In this document: piece by piece, positions 23,585 to 36,419 of the stretch
Numbering within the stretch: position 1 is the stretch's first letter
How the letters are laid out: the number at the start of each line of letters is the position of its first letter
From: Areca catechu
Taxonomy: Eukaryota; Streptophyta; Magnoliopsida; Arecales; Arecaceae
Assembly (NCBI GenBank): GCA_021397845.1
Contig: CM038050.1
Coordinates: 7,010,471 to 7,074,470 of the forward strand
DNA: 64,000 bases
Direction: 5' to 3'
The notes under the pieces: generated by a model
The model's database searches: none
The model's input: the letters and a program-made list of their open reading frames with translations, nothing else
What the model was told of the DNA's origin: nothing
Made by a program: the position numbers and the translations under genes

Positions 23585-26500
23585 TCAATAACAGAATTTG
23601 TCTATCAGTAAACATACCAAATATTTATATAAGTACAATTCTCTCAAAATAATAGCAATATCATAAATAAGATGGCGTACCGCCTCCCCCCATATACGTT
23701 CTTGGATCCAAATAACCACGGTAGTGGAGTCAACCTCAACAATGTGATGGTCTGCTCGCAAGACCCTCTGAGAATAAGAGATTCCTGTCCAGGCATCTTG
23801 AAGCTCTGTCACAGGAACCATCGGCTCATATAGATGACTTCTCCCAGCCGCCATCAATCCCAAACCAGTACCACGTATGACAAAACTAGCACCACCTATA
23901 TTACCTTTGACACCATCATCGAAGTTGATCTTGATGTATCGCGGAGGTAAAAACTTTAAGAATATGAACACCCGTCATATCGCTACTGGAGCAAGGTTAG
24001 GGTCCCTGGTCTCTACAGGTCTCGAGGTCATTTCAGCAATCTCCACAGCATGCATGCAAGCATGCTCCAAAATAATTCTCATGGGACATCTCCTGGAATC
24101 AAAGACTAGGCTATTTCAAGATAGCCATATATGGTAAGCAATGTATATAGTACAGATTTCTCCTACCCCGGTCCACAATCCAACAGCACTCTACTTTAGA
24201 AAATCAAGAAAGACCTGCACTGGATCATCATGCTGACCTGTCAGGCCCTGAAGCCCCCTACAAGGTACCACACTTGTCTGGCCCATTGATACATAAAGAG
24301 AACATGCTCCAAGATTTCCTCTTCATATCCACAGGAAGGGCAGATCAACTATAAGTGTATCCTGCTACTACTGAGAAAGGATCTAGTTGGCAACCTTCTC
24401 CAAGCAATCTTCTGGAGGAACAGACCCTCAGATGGACTCCGGTCCTCCCAATCCAACCAACATCAAGGCTCCTACGTGGTTTCTTCTAGTATAGTCGGTA
24501 AAGGTCTAGCATCATAGCTCTCGGGGTGCAAGAAAATCTCCATATCTTGATATCCTGGCTCCTGTAAAGAGGGAGAGATATAAACTTGACGCACTCACCC
24601 AGCACTTCTTCAAAGGCTTGGGTAATCGCCACCAGGTCCCAAATTCTGCTTTGGGATTAGACAGGTCCGAAATTCTCACAGCATCTGGTACCTCAGCACT
24701 AATAAAGGTCGGCCACCGGCTGAGGGATAGGTCAGCCAACCATGATACGAGTAAAAGATTGGCTAACCATCCATCTCCTAAGATCCATTTGGTCTGAAAG
24801 AGCACCTCTAAGGCTCGAGTACAAATCTCATGCCACATGATCAAGTTGTCTCAACCAATATAAATCTCATCAGCTACAAACCACGATCCATACTTGGCCT
24901 TCATCATCAAGCTCCATGGTTGTTCAGACTCAGCAGTAGTCCGGCCGCATGTCGAGCAATCATGGCACCCTTTCTCGTAAGATTGAATGCCGAGGCTCCC
25001 ATCCCTTAAGGGCTAGCAAACCACATCCCAGGCTAAGAGGTATAGGCCGCCTCCTCTAGGTCGAGAAACCCACAAGAATTTTCAGAAGTGTTATTCATGC
25101 CTGATTATCAAAGTTTTAGATAAGATAGCATTTGAAATAAGATAAATAGGCATGGAACTTAGAACTGACCTCACCAAAATAATCCTGTCCATCATGAATA
25201 AAGCACGGGCTTGCCATCCCTCCTGGCAATCCTGAGTCACCCTCTTTATATGGCCATAGTCCACCCTTCTAAGTTTGCCACCAGTAATAAAACTCCTAGA
25301 TATTGCAAAATCCCTATGTGCTCAATGATCGCAAGTCCATTTTTGATCATATATCAAAGGTGTCCCGGCATCCATGGACTGAAGTGCATAGCGGACTTGA
25401 GGAGATTCACCTTATGGCCTGAATCTAGGTAATAGTTCTCCAAAATTCTTCTAAAATCATCAGCAATCCATATTGTAGCTCTTTCCACCAACAAGCATGC
25501 AAGGCTCGCAACAAGCCATCAGCATAAATGATGAAGAGATAATGGGATAGAGGACAACCTTGTCACAGACCGGCCATAGAGCAAAAGAAGTTTAATGGAG
25601 TCCCATTAATGATAATATCAAAGGAAGGAATATCTATACATGCCATGATCCAGCTGACCAATTGAGGGTGAAAGCCAAACTTCGCCAAGACCTTCTCCAA
25701 GAAGCTCCAGCTCATATGGTCATTAGTACACTCCATATCCAGCATAATTACTATGAGATGCAATGAACGGACATAAATTACTAAGCAATAAGAACATTAT
25801 CAGAGATACTGCGCCCACCAACAAATGCTCCTTGCTTATGACAGATAAGCCAAGGAAGGAGAGGCTTCATCTTGATAACCATCAACTTTGTACAAATTTT
25901 ATACAAGATAATACACAAGCTGATAGGTTTATAATGGCCCAGCTTAGAAGCATCCTACTGCTTTAAAGTCAAAGTGATAAAAGTTTGCTTCTAGGAGTTC
26001 GGCATTTGCCATTAGCAAAGAAATCATGTTAGCCGCAATAATGTTGAACTGAATAATAGACCAATACAGTCTAAAGAAGAGAGGAGGGAAACCTCCGGTC
26101 CAAAGGCTTTATCCTTAGCTAAAGACCATACAACTCTTTGAATCTTATCCGCAGACATAGGCTGAAAGAGCTCCCATTTTTTATGCTCAGTAACCATGCT
26201 ACTAGGAGGTGAGGGCATAAATAAATTGAACACCCCTAGAGTCATCGTCCACCTTAATCTGAAGAAGTGCACAATCTCCTATCCAATCCCATCATCCTCA
26301 AATACCCATTGTCCCTTGAAGTTTTGCAAGGCTCGGATTTTATTCCTGTGCCTCTGAACAATCATAGCCTAGCAAAATAACCTTGTATTTCTATCCCCCT
26401 TCCGGATTCATTGGGCTCTAGACTTCTATCTCTAAAAGGTCTCCTGCTATTTAAAAAGAGAGTGATACTCAGAAATCTGGTGGCGAAGCTCAGATAAATC

Positions 26501-29500
26501 CTACTTAGAAAGACCATCTCTCTGTTCCTCCCACTCCTGAAGTTTAGAGATAGACCCCTCAATCACCTCAAGTCATTGAAAGAAGATGTCTCCTAGTCAT
26601 CTCGAGTGGGCAGGTCACCCAATATCTAGAATTTTCTCTCATAGGCAACCTCCACACCTCCCTCACAATCTTTCATGAACAAGGATCAGATAGCCATAAT
26701 TTCTCAAATAGGAAAGGACTCTGATAAGAGAGAGAAGAATTAGTGGTCAGCAAAAGTGGTCAGTGGTCAAAAGCAATCTTCGGAAGATGATGACAAGATA
26801 AACAGGTTGCCATTGGATCTAGCTAGCAGTCACAAACACACAATCTATTCTATCCCACATTCTGGCCCCTCTATGCCGGTTATTACATCATGTGAATCTC
26901 ATGCCAATAAAAGCAAGGTCCTCCAGGCTATTAGCATGTAGAAACTCTCTAAATTTTCTTTGATCATGTATCCTCCACAAAAGGCCACCCTCCCCTCTTC
27001 TCTTCAGGTCCATTTATGCAATTGAAATCACTAGCTATGATAGTGAGATAACCTTGATCAATCAAAGCAGTCATCTCCTGCCACAAAACTCTCCTGTCCT
27101 TATAATCAGTACTAGTATACACACCAGACATGAGCCAAAGAAAATCATTAGATTCAGAAATGAGAATAGCAACTTGCTGTAGACATCAGTGGAATACATC
27201 TATAGTGGCAACACTAAACTTCCATACAACAATAATCCCTTCAAACAAGCCTTGGGAATCCACTGCATAGAAATCCCAGCTTGGAGGAAATCGATGACGG
27301 ATGTGATCCAAACTGGAGCCGAAGAGTCTCGTCTCCATCAAGACACACAACTCTGATTGATGCAGCTACACAAATCTCCAAAAAGTTGAGGAAGGAAAGC
27401 TTACCAGCCCTCCTAACATTCCAAAACGGTAGCTTCATAGATTCAGCATTAGTGGGGGCTGCCAGTGGGCTCCACAACCACCCCACTAAACTCCTCTTCC
27501 AACTTCTCAACCTCCTTTACCTCCCTGGCAACTAGGAGGGCTCATTTCAACTGACCCATCGCCTCCTTCAACACAGCTTCAACTCCTTCGTAACAATGCC
27601 TCCACTTCCCAATTGGTCATGGGCATGGCCTTTCTCAAGGGTTTGAGTCAGAGATTCACCTGGCACAAAGAGAAGTCTCATTCCCACTACATTCCCTTCA
27701 CACCCACATACCATAGGATGATAATGATCAGGTGCCCGCATCCCCACCTCACCTTGCTCTTGCTCACTCAATGAAACCTCGCCGAAGCCAGACCTGCTCC
27801 TGACCTTCATCACCCTCCCAACACCTAGGTCACCACTCCTTTGCTCCCGAACCTCCTCAGCATGCCCAACCCCTTCCTGATCAGCATCACCCACCACCTT
27901 CTTCCCTTTCTCCCCTAGAACCCCCCTAACCGGAGATAGGTCACCAGAGTTGGCAAGCCGCCTGGCCCTTAGCTTCACCCCATTCCCCAAACCCCCAGTC
28001 AAGGATGTACCTATACCGCCAAACTCTGCCAGAATCCCATCGCCAGCTTTGCAAGCAAAGGGAGGCAAAGTTTCGGCATCAGCCCCTCCATAAGTTGGAA
28101 GCCCTACTGTTGGAATTCTCGCCCCTGATCGTCTTTCAATGCCGAAGAAGATGACCAAAGCCTTGCCACCACTGTTCCAAGTCCAAAAGAGGCTTTGGGT
28201 GTGCTCCTGGCCCATTTTAGGTTGGGCAGGCTCTGGTCTAACATAACTAGCTCTGGCAGGCTAGCCTCCTCACCTAGGCCCACTTCCATGGCCATCTCCC
28301 GTAGCCCAACTTCAAATAATGCCTAGAAGGAAGACTCGCCTAAGTTGACTTGCCCAAGTTGACCAGCCCTTGAGCTATATCATCTGGTCGAGACGGTAAC
28401 GAGCACCGGTGAGCAACCTTGCTGGGCTTCTACCAACCATTAGAATCTGGGGGAGAGCCTGGCGAGCTCGGATGCCACCACGGTGAGTCCAACCGAGAAG
28501 AGGAAGAGTTTGGCCCAAATGAGTCCGGGTTGGACTCAGCTTTCCCCACCTTCACCAATGCCCTAAGTGCTCGCAGCTGCCGAATCTAGGAGGTAACAAT
28601 CCAGGGGCCAAGCCTAGGCCGGCCCCCACCTGCCACACCCAAACCAGGTTCTCCATTGCTCTCCACTGCCATTGGGACTAAGGAGATGGGACCCTGACTA
28701 CCATTTCCATCAACCACGAAGTTCCCTGGTTGGAGAGCACAGTTACTGCTAAGGAGGGATCAACAAGGGGAAACTGTCATGCATCATCGGAGTGATCCAC
28801 CCAACCACATTGATAACAAATCGTGGGTAGGTTCTCATAAACAAATGGCTACCAAAAAATACCTTTCTTCCCTTTGCCATAGACACTCGGCTTCATTGGC
28901 TTCCCGGCATCGATCTCCACCCAAACCCGAGCATACCCTATCTTCCAGAGTAGATAAGTGAAGTTGTCGGTAGCCACTAGCCTCCCTGCCTCCACCACAA
29001 TGGCTAGGATCAACGAGCTCATCCAGAACTCCATGGGGAGACCAGGTAGACGCAACCAAACCATCGTCTATGTCACCATCTTCACCACTGGAACGAAACC
29101 AACCTAACCCTCCATAGCCATCAACAGGCCCACCATAAACCAGGGGTTGCCCCTCAAGGCCGTCGCACAATCACCCTCTGACTAGAATCAGAGGATTTGG
29201 TAGTCCTTGACAAGGGTAAAAGTCTTTGGATCATAATCAAGCTTCCCCTTAACTTTCACCTCTTTCACCACCCATTCGATCAGGACCTTTCAACCCAAGC
29301 TCCTCGAGAACACTGCCACTTTCTCCCACTGCCGCTAGGAATCCTCCATCACCATCTCCAGGAACTCGAGCACTTTAATAAAGTATCATTGAAGTTCCTC
29401 CACTTTCCCTTCCGACATCTTATGAGAGGTCCACTGAGATTGTCTTGATGACCCCTGACAACCTTCGCCCATGATCGAGTTCCCTCTTTGACCTCCGGTG

Positions 29501-29543
29501 ATCCCTGGCCATTGGCACTCATTGATCCACTAGCTTTCTCCAT
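23585..29543 (-). pseudogene. Degenerate L1-type LINE (ORF1 + ORF2 with EN, RT, RNase H)
   Basis: Read on the minus strand. ORF1 begins at ATG 29543 and includes an RNA-binding gag-like (DUF4283-type) part and, near 28800-29000, a zinc-knuckle-like CYQCG context after a GYARVWVEID-type motif. ORF2 pieces follow: an endonuclease start with WNVRRAGK near 27430; an RT segment with MSADKIQRVVWSLAKDKA near 26150; the motif MSWSFLEKVLAKFGF near 25700; IIINGTPLNFF near 25600; QGCPLSHYLFIIYADG just beyond; and a C-terminal RNase H domain (INFDDG...) at 23971-23585. Many stops and frameshifts break the reading, so it is dead. EN-RT-RNase H is the order of plant L1 elements with an acquired RNase H. 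The exact 3' end and TSD were not resolved. Confidence 0.85.
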
Positions 29544-31403
29544 CTCCGGCACCCACCTCCAGCGCTTTCCACTCGTTTAACAAAAAATCACAGAAGAGCA
29601 TAGAAATCAAAGCAAGCGCTCAACCGAGTGAAACCCAAAATTTTAATTTTAACATAAGGACCTCAAAGAGCAATTGCTTTTGTTACCCCCCAAAAAAAAT
29701 TGCTTTCACAATTTTAATGGGCACGAAAAGGTTTGTCGGAAGATAGACTTAAGGGTCACAACAAAATGTAATTCGAGTAGTAGTTTGAATGTGGTCACCA
29801 AAATACATTCTAGCGACCAAGTAAATTGGATCTACCCTATCAACATGACTAAGAGATATTTTTGCTATTTTTTAAATATTTTACTTTCTAAGTTTCATGA
29901 ATATATTTGGTCTCGATTGATTTAATAAAATGGGTTTATCCAAAAAAAAGTTATATGTAAATCTAACAAGGATTGGGTCAGTAGTTGCGAGAGAAGTGAG
30001 CAGTCTCGATCAACAAAAATCTAGGATCCCAATGGGTTGAGTCAAGTCCATATTATTGAGTTGTTGAGAACAATGAGTATAACATTGACTCATACCCGGC
30101 CCAAGTTGAGCTAACCGAAAGCTAGTTGAAGATAACTCAAACACATACAAACCTTCATGATCCAATATCATAGACAGACATGAAGGCCCACTGCCTACTT
30201 CAGCTTCACTCAATCCCGAGCCAACCCAATTTGATGTAGATAGGAACTGGTTTGAAAACTTGACATACTGACAGCCAATCTTAACCAAGTAAACTTGATC
30301 ATTGTGCTCAATAATTCTAGATTACTATGCCAATAAAAGCAAATTCTTTTTGCATCATATGCTATAATTGGTTAGCAAAGCAACTAAACAGCTATGATTG
30401 TTGTTACAAAATGATGACTCCTACTCGATGAGAACTAATTTCTAGAATCAGCCCAATAATTAACCTTTTAATCTCAGATTTGCTCTCTCTCTCTCTCTCT
30501 CTTACTAATTGATGATGTAGAGAAATTTATGCTCTTTGGTGTTGCAGAACCAAGATTTTGGTGAGCCGAGTAAATCCTAAGCAATGCCATGCAGGAACCT
30601 TTGCACCAAAAAGAAAACCAAATCACTTTACAAAAATAAGTAAAAATAAAATCAAATCCTTCTTCAAATACGAGCTAACAAGCAACAAGTCATCCAATGC
30701 ACCTTGACGTGCAAAAAACAGCTAGCATTTATAAATTTCTCTTGCTGTTTTTGAACGAGTGGACACTCGTGCTTTAGTCACCTGTGTAGCCATTGCTACG
30801 TTAAGATCTAACTAATAACCTCATCACACGCTTAAAAATTAAAATTCTTAAAGATTTCCAACTCAGCCTCGATGCATTTGCCTTTCACCGAACTCTCATG
30901 GTTTGGTGTGTATCGAGACATTATCTTCCGATATGTGCGTATCGAGTTCCTTGATATCAGCAACATCAAGTTTTAGATTTTGAGAGTAGAGATCTATATG
31001 AACAAAGGCAAGTTTATGGTAAGTATGGTCACATCCATCAAGATATTATCTACCGGCTATATTTGCTAAAACTCCTCTACACCCACGGGATCATTTTGTC
31101 TATGCTCCTATGAACAAAAAATGGGAAAATTAAGGTAAAAAATTATATGAAGATGATGTTGAAATTTAGCAAGACAGATGTAAGTTCTGAAGTGGTAATT
31201 TCAATGACAACGGGTGCTGCATCGATTACAGGCATCCATCATATTCGTCTAATGTTGAGTATTGGCTCGATCAGGGCACTCTTTTTTGCTTTTCTGATCG
31301 TAGATTAGAGTACTCAAATCATGGCAATGCTCTATTTTGTAGCATCATGCGGCATATATGCTCGCACGCGGCACCTTCTAAAAAAATGAGAAATTATTAG
31401 TCG

Positions 31404-31547
31404 GACCCGGTCCGCCAGCTCGGTAGTGAACCAGTCCAACCAGAGTGACACCCACAAACACAGCATGGCTTACTCCTTTTCCTTCCAATGTTCATTAATT
31501 TGTGGTTGGATTGGTTCACTGCTAAGCTAGTGAATCCGGTCCAACCA
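31404..31547. repeat. Imperfect inverted repeat
   Basis: The left arm (31404-31442, containing agtgaaccagtccaacca) and the right arm (31504-31547, containing tggttggattggttcact on its complement) are roughly 40 bases each and about 60 bases apart. Together they form a foldback. Origin unknown; it may be a small MITE. Confidence 0.6.
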
Positions 31548-31790
31548 ATAACTTCTCCCATAAAATAGCATTTTGCGCCCAATTGTCGAAGCCCTCATCA
31601 ACTGCATCCTTGCCTTCTTGGGCTCGGGCCCAACTTGAGATGTCATCATTATTAACATTTTCAGCACAAAAACCAGATAAGGTACATATTGACCCGACAC
31701 AAGTCAAAACTAATTTGCTAATCCAGAATTTACATATATTGCCACCAAGATTTCAGATACATGATCCCACTTCTCATAAGCAAGACATGA

Positions 31791-32142
31791 GGATCTGTTT
31801 GGATGCTGGCATGAATTATCTATCCAATGGAACCTTTCCATATAATAGGGGTTGCTACTGGGAATAGCTTTTAACAGTAGGAGAGAAGAATCCTGACATG
31901 GGCCACAAGAGATGATAGGATCACTGAAAAATATGGAAATGGACTATGGTAAGTCACCTCGAGAATGTGATCGGATAATCACGATTTTCTTGGATTATCT
32001 GTCAGGTAGAATAGAAGCCCACCATACAAGATGCCTGAATACTGGATCTCATTTCTTTCTATTCCCTTCTACTTTTTTGATATGTGTGTTGTCATTGGCC
32101 CAAATTCTAACTAGACTCACGCCCATAATACCAAACAGGCCC
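31791..32142. mobile_element. Candidate MITE with ctgtttgg termini
   Basis: The left end ggatctgtttgg and the reverse complement of the right end gggcctgtttgg match at 10 of 12 bases, and similarity continues weakly inward. The terminus resembles that of the foldback MITE at 10337. No coding sequence and no clear target duplication. Confidence 0.4.
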
Positions 32143-33042
32143 ATTGCTAGCTCCTTCTCAGGCTATCTAACCTGTGCCCATCCAAGCCAATCCTGATCCG
32201 ATCAAATTACAGCATGCATAGGAAGGAAGCAAGCAAACCGACTGTTGGAAAACATAACAAATTTCGATTAGAGTTCAATCTCGCTCCTATCAAATTACGG
32301 AACGCACTTATTAGTATGTCCAGGCAACAAACTAACACGCTCTTACAACATTAATTTTTAAAGGATATTTATTTTAATGAAGAATTAATTGTCTTTGATC
32401 GTCACCGAAGCTTTCTCAAAATCCAGCAATCACCAGTTTTATTCTATGCCTTTCTTTGAGAGCAATCACTCTTTAACCGTAGTAGCGTGTTCGACGCCGA
32501 AGCGAGAGCTTCCAAACTACATGCTCTAGAAGCGCTGAGGTCCGTGCCCGTGCTGCGCCGCCGCTACGAAATGGAAAGGGTCGTGGAAGGTGGAAAAACG
32601 CCAAATCCGCCAAACCCAACCCCTCGCCCGCAGCACCCCCGCCAAATCCAAACAACGCGATTCTTTAATACGTCTCCGGCTAAAATCTATTACGACGATC
32701 ATAACAAAACCGGTGCTCCAAATTCCCATTTTTTTCTGCTTCGAGGTCAACAGCAAGCCAGTTTAAAAGAACACGAAACCAGCACACAAGAGCAGTCTGT
32801 TGAATTAACACCTTGACATGTAAAATTTAAAATTAAAAAAAAAAAGAAGAAATAAAAAAAGATGGCACCTTCCGGGAATTAGAAATATATATATATATAT
32901 ATAAATATACCCGATCTCTGCCTCAGGTGAAGAATGGAAGTAGGGAGGAAGCTTTAGAGGAGGGAAAGAACAAGGCTACAAACTAAAGAGAGCAAACTGA
33001 GGAGGAGGATGCGATATACGACATAGATATAGATAGATACCC

Positions 33043-33570
33043 TCACGAAGTCGAGGAGCGATCCACCACGTCGACGCTGGAGGTGCAGGAGAGAAGGCGT
33101 CGAAAGATGAAATCGAGAAGCTTCTTCGCTGCCACGCACCCCTTCTTCTTCTTCTTCTTCTTCTTCTTCTTCTTCCTCTTCATGTCATCCTTGTGACTGA
33201 TATTTGAGTGGATGCTACCAAAGCTATCGGACCTCTGGTGGAGGAAAGGGCAGATGGCGGTCCTCTCCTTAACTCTGCCCAGGCACCGCTGTGTCTTCTC
33301 CGGGAAGCTCTCCTTCTTCGAGAAGGTGTAGCTCCTCAGATACATCTGCCGGCACGAGTAGCTGTCCACCACCCTCGGGCTCGGCCCCGACTTCCTTCTC
33401 CCATCGCCGCTCACGTCGTGGCTGTGCTCGCTTCCTTCTCTTCTTCTTCCGGCCACCCACTTCACAAACTCGGCATCGGATTCCGGCCACTTGTAGAGGT
33501 TGACATAGGTCGCCCTCACCGGCACACGCGCGTCAACGCAGCCCACGGAAGACTTGCACACGGAGCTCAT
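33043..33570 (-). CDS. Small conserved plant protein of unknown function, polylysine-containing (175 aa)
   Basis: A single-exon ORF of 175 codons from ATG 33570 to TGA 33043-33045. The N-terminus (MSSVCKSSVGCVDARVPVRATYVNLYKWPESDAEFV) resembles a family of small uncharacterised angiosperm proteins that share this opening, a central VVDS-SCRQMYLRSYTFS block and a C-terminal FRRLLSCTSSVDVVD block; all three blocks are present here in order. No signal peptide or membrane segment is seen. Function is not known to me. A (CTT)n microsatellite (33142-33175) encodes a run of about 11-12 lysines after MKR; it may act as a nuclear-localisation signal or be neutral length variation. A long C-run (33576-33589) lies just upstream of the start. 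Confidence 0.75.
   Translation of the reverse strand: MSSVCKSSVGCVDARVPVRATYVNLYKWPESDAEFVKWVAGRRREGSEHSHDVSGDGRRKSGPSPRVVDSYSCRQMYLRSYTFSKKESFPEKTQRCLGRVKERTAICPFLHQRSDSFGSIHSNISHKDDMKRKKKKKKKKKKKGCVAAKKLLDFIFRRLLSCTSSVDVVDRSSTS
33142..33175. repeat. (CTT)n microsatellite inside coding sequence
   Basis: About eleven CTT units, read as AAG on the minus strand, encode a polylysine run in the small conserved protein. The repeat keeps the frame, so unit gain or loss changes only the lysine count. Confidence 0.9.
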
Positions 33571-33599
33571 CCTTCCCCCCCCCCCCCCTCTCCCCCTCT

Positions 33600-36419
33600 C
33601 CGGATTGAGAATTCCTTTTTTTTTCTTTCTATACCTGTCTTGCAGGGAGCATATGAAAAGAGATTAATTGGGTGATGAAAAGGCTTTGGCTGCCAAGAAA
33701 GAAAACTAAGCGGAAGAATCGATGACTTAACGTGAAGGAGAACAACGGAGGGAAGTGGTCTCGGTTGATAGATATGGTAATTGTGGGATTTATGGCTTAC
33801 AAGCGTCCCCGGGTGTGCCCGAATGATGCAGCATCATTAGCAATGAGTGACGCTGCCTGTTAGCTCTCTCCTAATACTGTCCTACAGCCTATAACTGCTT
33901 ATTAAATGATGGTGTTTGGCCCTTTGGAAAGGTCATGAAACGTTTTTCAATCACACGCCTATATATTTACCGAAAATAATGATCGCACGCCTATACTCCC
34001 CTCCAACAAATGATAGCTTATAGTTTCGAGTTTCCGAACCCGTTCGATAGTCCGAAGGAGTTGGGTGACCTCCCACTGGACTGCCGTTCCATAAGTTTGA
34101 CAGGACGGCCTCAAGGGAAATTAAAGAGGTTAGCGGCACGTCGTACGGGTGGTTGGGAATTAATGATAATAATATGTTACGTATCTGATAGATGACATGT
34201 AGAATCAAGTTCAAAGCATAATACGAGCCACAGGTTGAGTCAAGTTAAGGGCGCTTGACAACGGCCAATCAACACGCATACTCAGCGATCTTAGAATCGT
34301 AATGATAGCGACTTTACAATGACAAACCAGTACGTATGCCTCAGGGCCCAAGAGTTCATAACCATAGTAAATCCACGTGGATTATCATTATGGTCACCAC
34401 CGAGAGCGGTGGCAATCGCCATCAACGCATGCTACCACTGCTTTTGGTCCAGAATGTCTCTAATCGATGAGACTCCTTTTAAATGGAGACCACGCAGTTC
34501 ACGAATGCTAGCTACCAACGAATATCTTCCCTTCTCTATTAAGAGATAATGAAAGACCGGTGTTCAAAGGCGAAAGAAAGAGGAGTGTATCCACCTGGTC
34601 CAAGCACTCACGTAAGTTAGATAGATATCAAGGTCGTGGTCCGCAAGGAAGCAGCCAGCCCGGGCCGTCATAATTATGGGACCGCATCATGGGAAGGTCC
34701 CTATTACGACCGCACTCCACGCTACAAGTATAGAACATACATTATGGATCACACTATAAAAACTGAAGGCTTTCAGATTATAAAAGGAATACAATAGTTT
34801 GCTGACAGTACCATCATCATCTAAGATCATGAAAAAATCCTGAATGCTGAATAAATGATTACGATAAACATACCTGCAACCAAATGCCAAGAATAGCAGA
34901 AGAGAGTCTTGAGATATACCACTATCTAGTAGGCAGGGAGACTCCTGACATTTTCCAACAATTTCTGATAGCGCTTGAAGGGTCGAGATGGTTCAGGACA
35001 TTTTCAACAACAAACAGATATCATCAGCATGCCAGAGCAGAGAGTGCAAAACAAAAGTAACAAGCCGCCTGGACATCACAAAGTATCATGATGTCCGATT
35101 GACAAAGTCAATTCTTAACAATATTCTACATATCATGGCAGATAGCAAACATCTTGAGCGTCCGATCACATTAGCAACAGTGATTTTCTATGGTCCCGCC
35201 AAAGAACTCGATTCCTATAAGAACCTAAAAAATGCAAGCAACTTAACCATTCCAAAATATTCTAACTCTTTGGTTGACCGCAAGTTCTTCACAATTACTT
35301 CAAAATTTGGTTGTTTTACTGCAGAAAAGAAAGATCATGGCCAACATGGAAAGCAGACGAGCACATCAGAAATTAGAAAATCCAAAACATCCGGATGGAG
35401 TCAATTTATTTCAAGGCAAACCAAATCAAGGTGCAGAAGTGCCTAAATTTAGCCCAACCATGAAATTGTAATTGAAAGAAGCTCGAGGTACTTGTACCCA
35501 GTGATAACCAATGTCAGCTGTGAAATTCTGATTGAATAAGGTAAGTTAGAAGTAATTGGCGCCAGAGCCAACCGATTCTGAGTATTTTAATCAACTTAGT
35601 CAGATGGGGTTAAATGCTTCATGGGCTTCCAATCTAGTGTTAAGCTTGCAAGTGGGAGCAGTAATGTACAAGACAAATATCAGCTCATCCTCCTTGTACA
35701 TATCCTTCTAAACTTCTTTGGTGCTTATTGTCTGCTAAAAAGAAATGCTTCAACAAAAACAGCTCACAGTTCATTACCTCTACAATATGCTGCTTGCTTT
35801 GGACATTTTCATAAAGAAAACATTGCGCTGGCAAATACCAGTTGCGGATGAATTTGCCTTCCAATAAACAAAGCCTACATGTAAAAGGAAAGCCGTGAAA
35901 ATTAGTGAAGAAATAACTGAAACAAGATGAGATATTGCCCAGCAAAAAAAAAAATTCATAGACCAACCACCTGCTTTGGCCACCCAAACAGCAAATAATT
36001 TGGCCAAGCTGGATATTCAAACTAGCACAAGATCAAAGTCAGCATTTACCTTCTAAGAGTCCATTTTTTCTTAATGTGCTTTCATTGCTGATTCTCGTAC
36101 AACCAGCAAAGGTTATAAGGCTATTCTTGACTTGCAGGCCCATCAACAACTTCAGATGCAAGATTCCTCTTGATCTCCAGTCGGTCCAAGCAGAAGCTTA
36201 TGAATAGCCAGATATGATTGTGACAACAATATACAATGCAGATGTTGATTGATTGTTCAATATTCATTCAGGTCTCATCCCATATAAGCTCATATGTAGA
36301 TGTGTCAGTTTGTGAGGAGACTTTGCGGCAACCAATGGAAGTCAACTGAAGGACATTTGTCATCCATTTATCCTATCAAGTGAATTCAGAGTAGTTGCAT
36401 ATACTGCCTGTCTTCATAT
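33600..36419. other. Intergenic DNA between the small gene and SIEL
   Basis: No further gene recognised. The left end should hold the promoter of the small minus-strand gene and the right end the 3'UTR of SIEL. A perfect palindrome atccacgtggat with a G-box core lies near 34370, with no supporting context. Short ORFs here lack recognisable domains. Confidence 0.5.

Larger units (their letters stand above)
29600..33042. other. Intergenic DNA with inverted repeat and MITE remnants
   Basis: No gene recognised. It contains a CT tract (30482-30502), an imperfect inverted repeat (31404-31547), a MITE candidate (31791-32142), an AT microsatellite (32886-32903), and a GC-rich island at 32480-32660 whose ORFs on both strands show no known domain. 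Confidence 0.5.

Noticed and set aside
32473..32816. GC-rich ORFs on both strands as a possible gene
   Set aside because: No known motif, no splice context, and short length. Left as unexplained intergenic DNA.
34370..34382. Perfect palindrome with a G-box core
   Set aside because: A single CACGTG site is common by chance and has no nearby start or partner motif.
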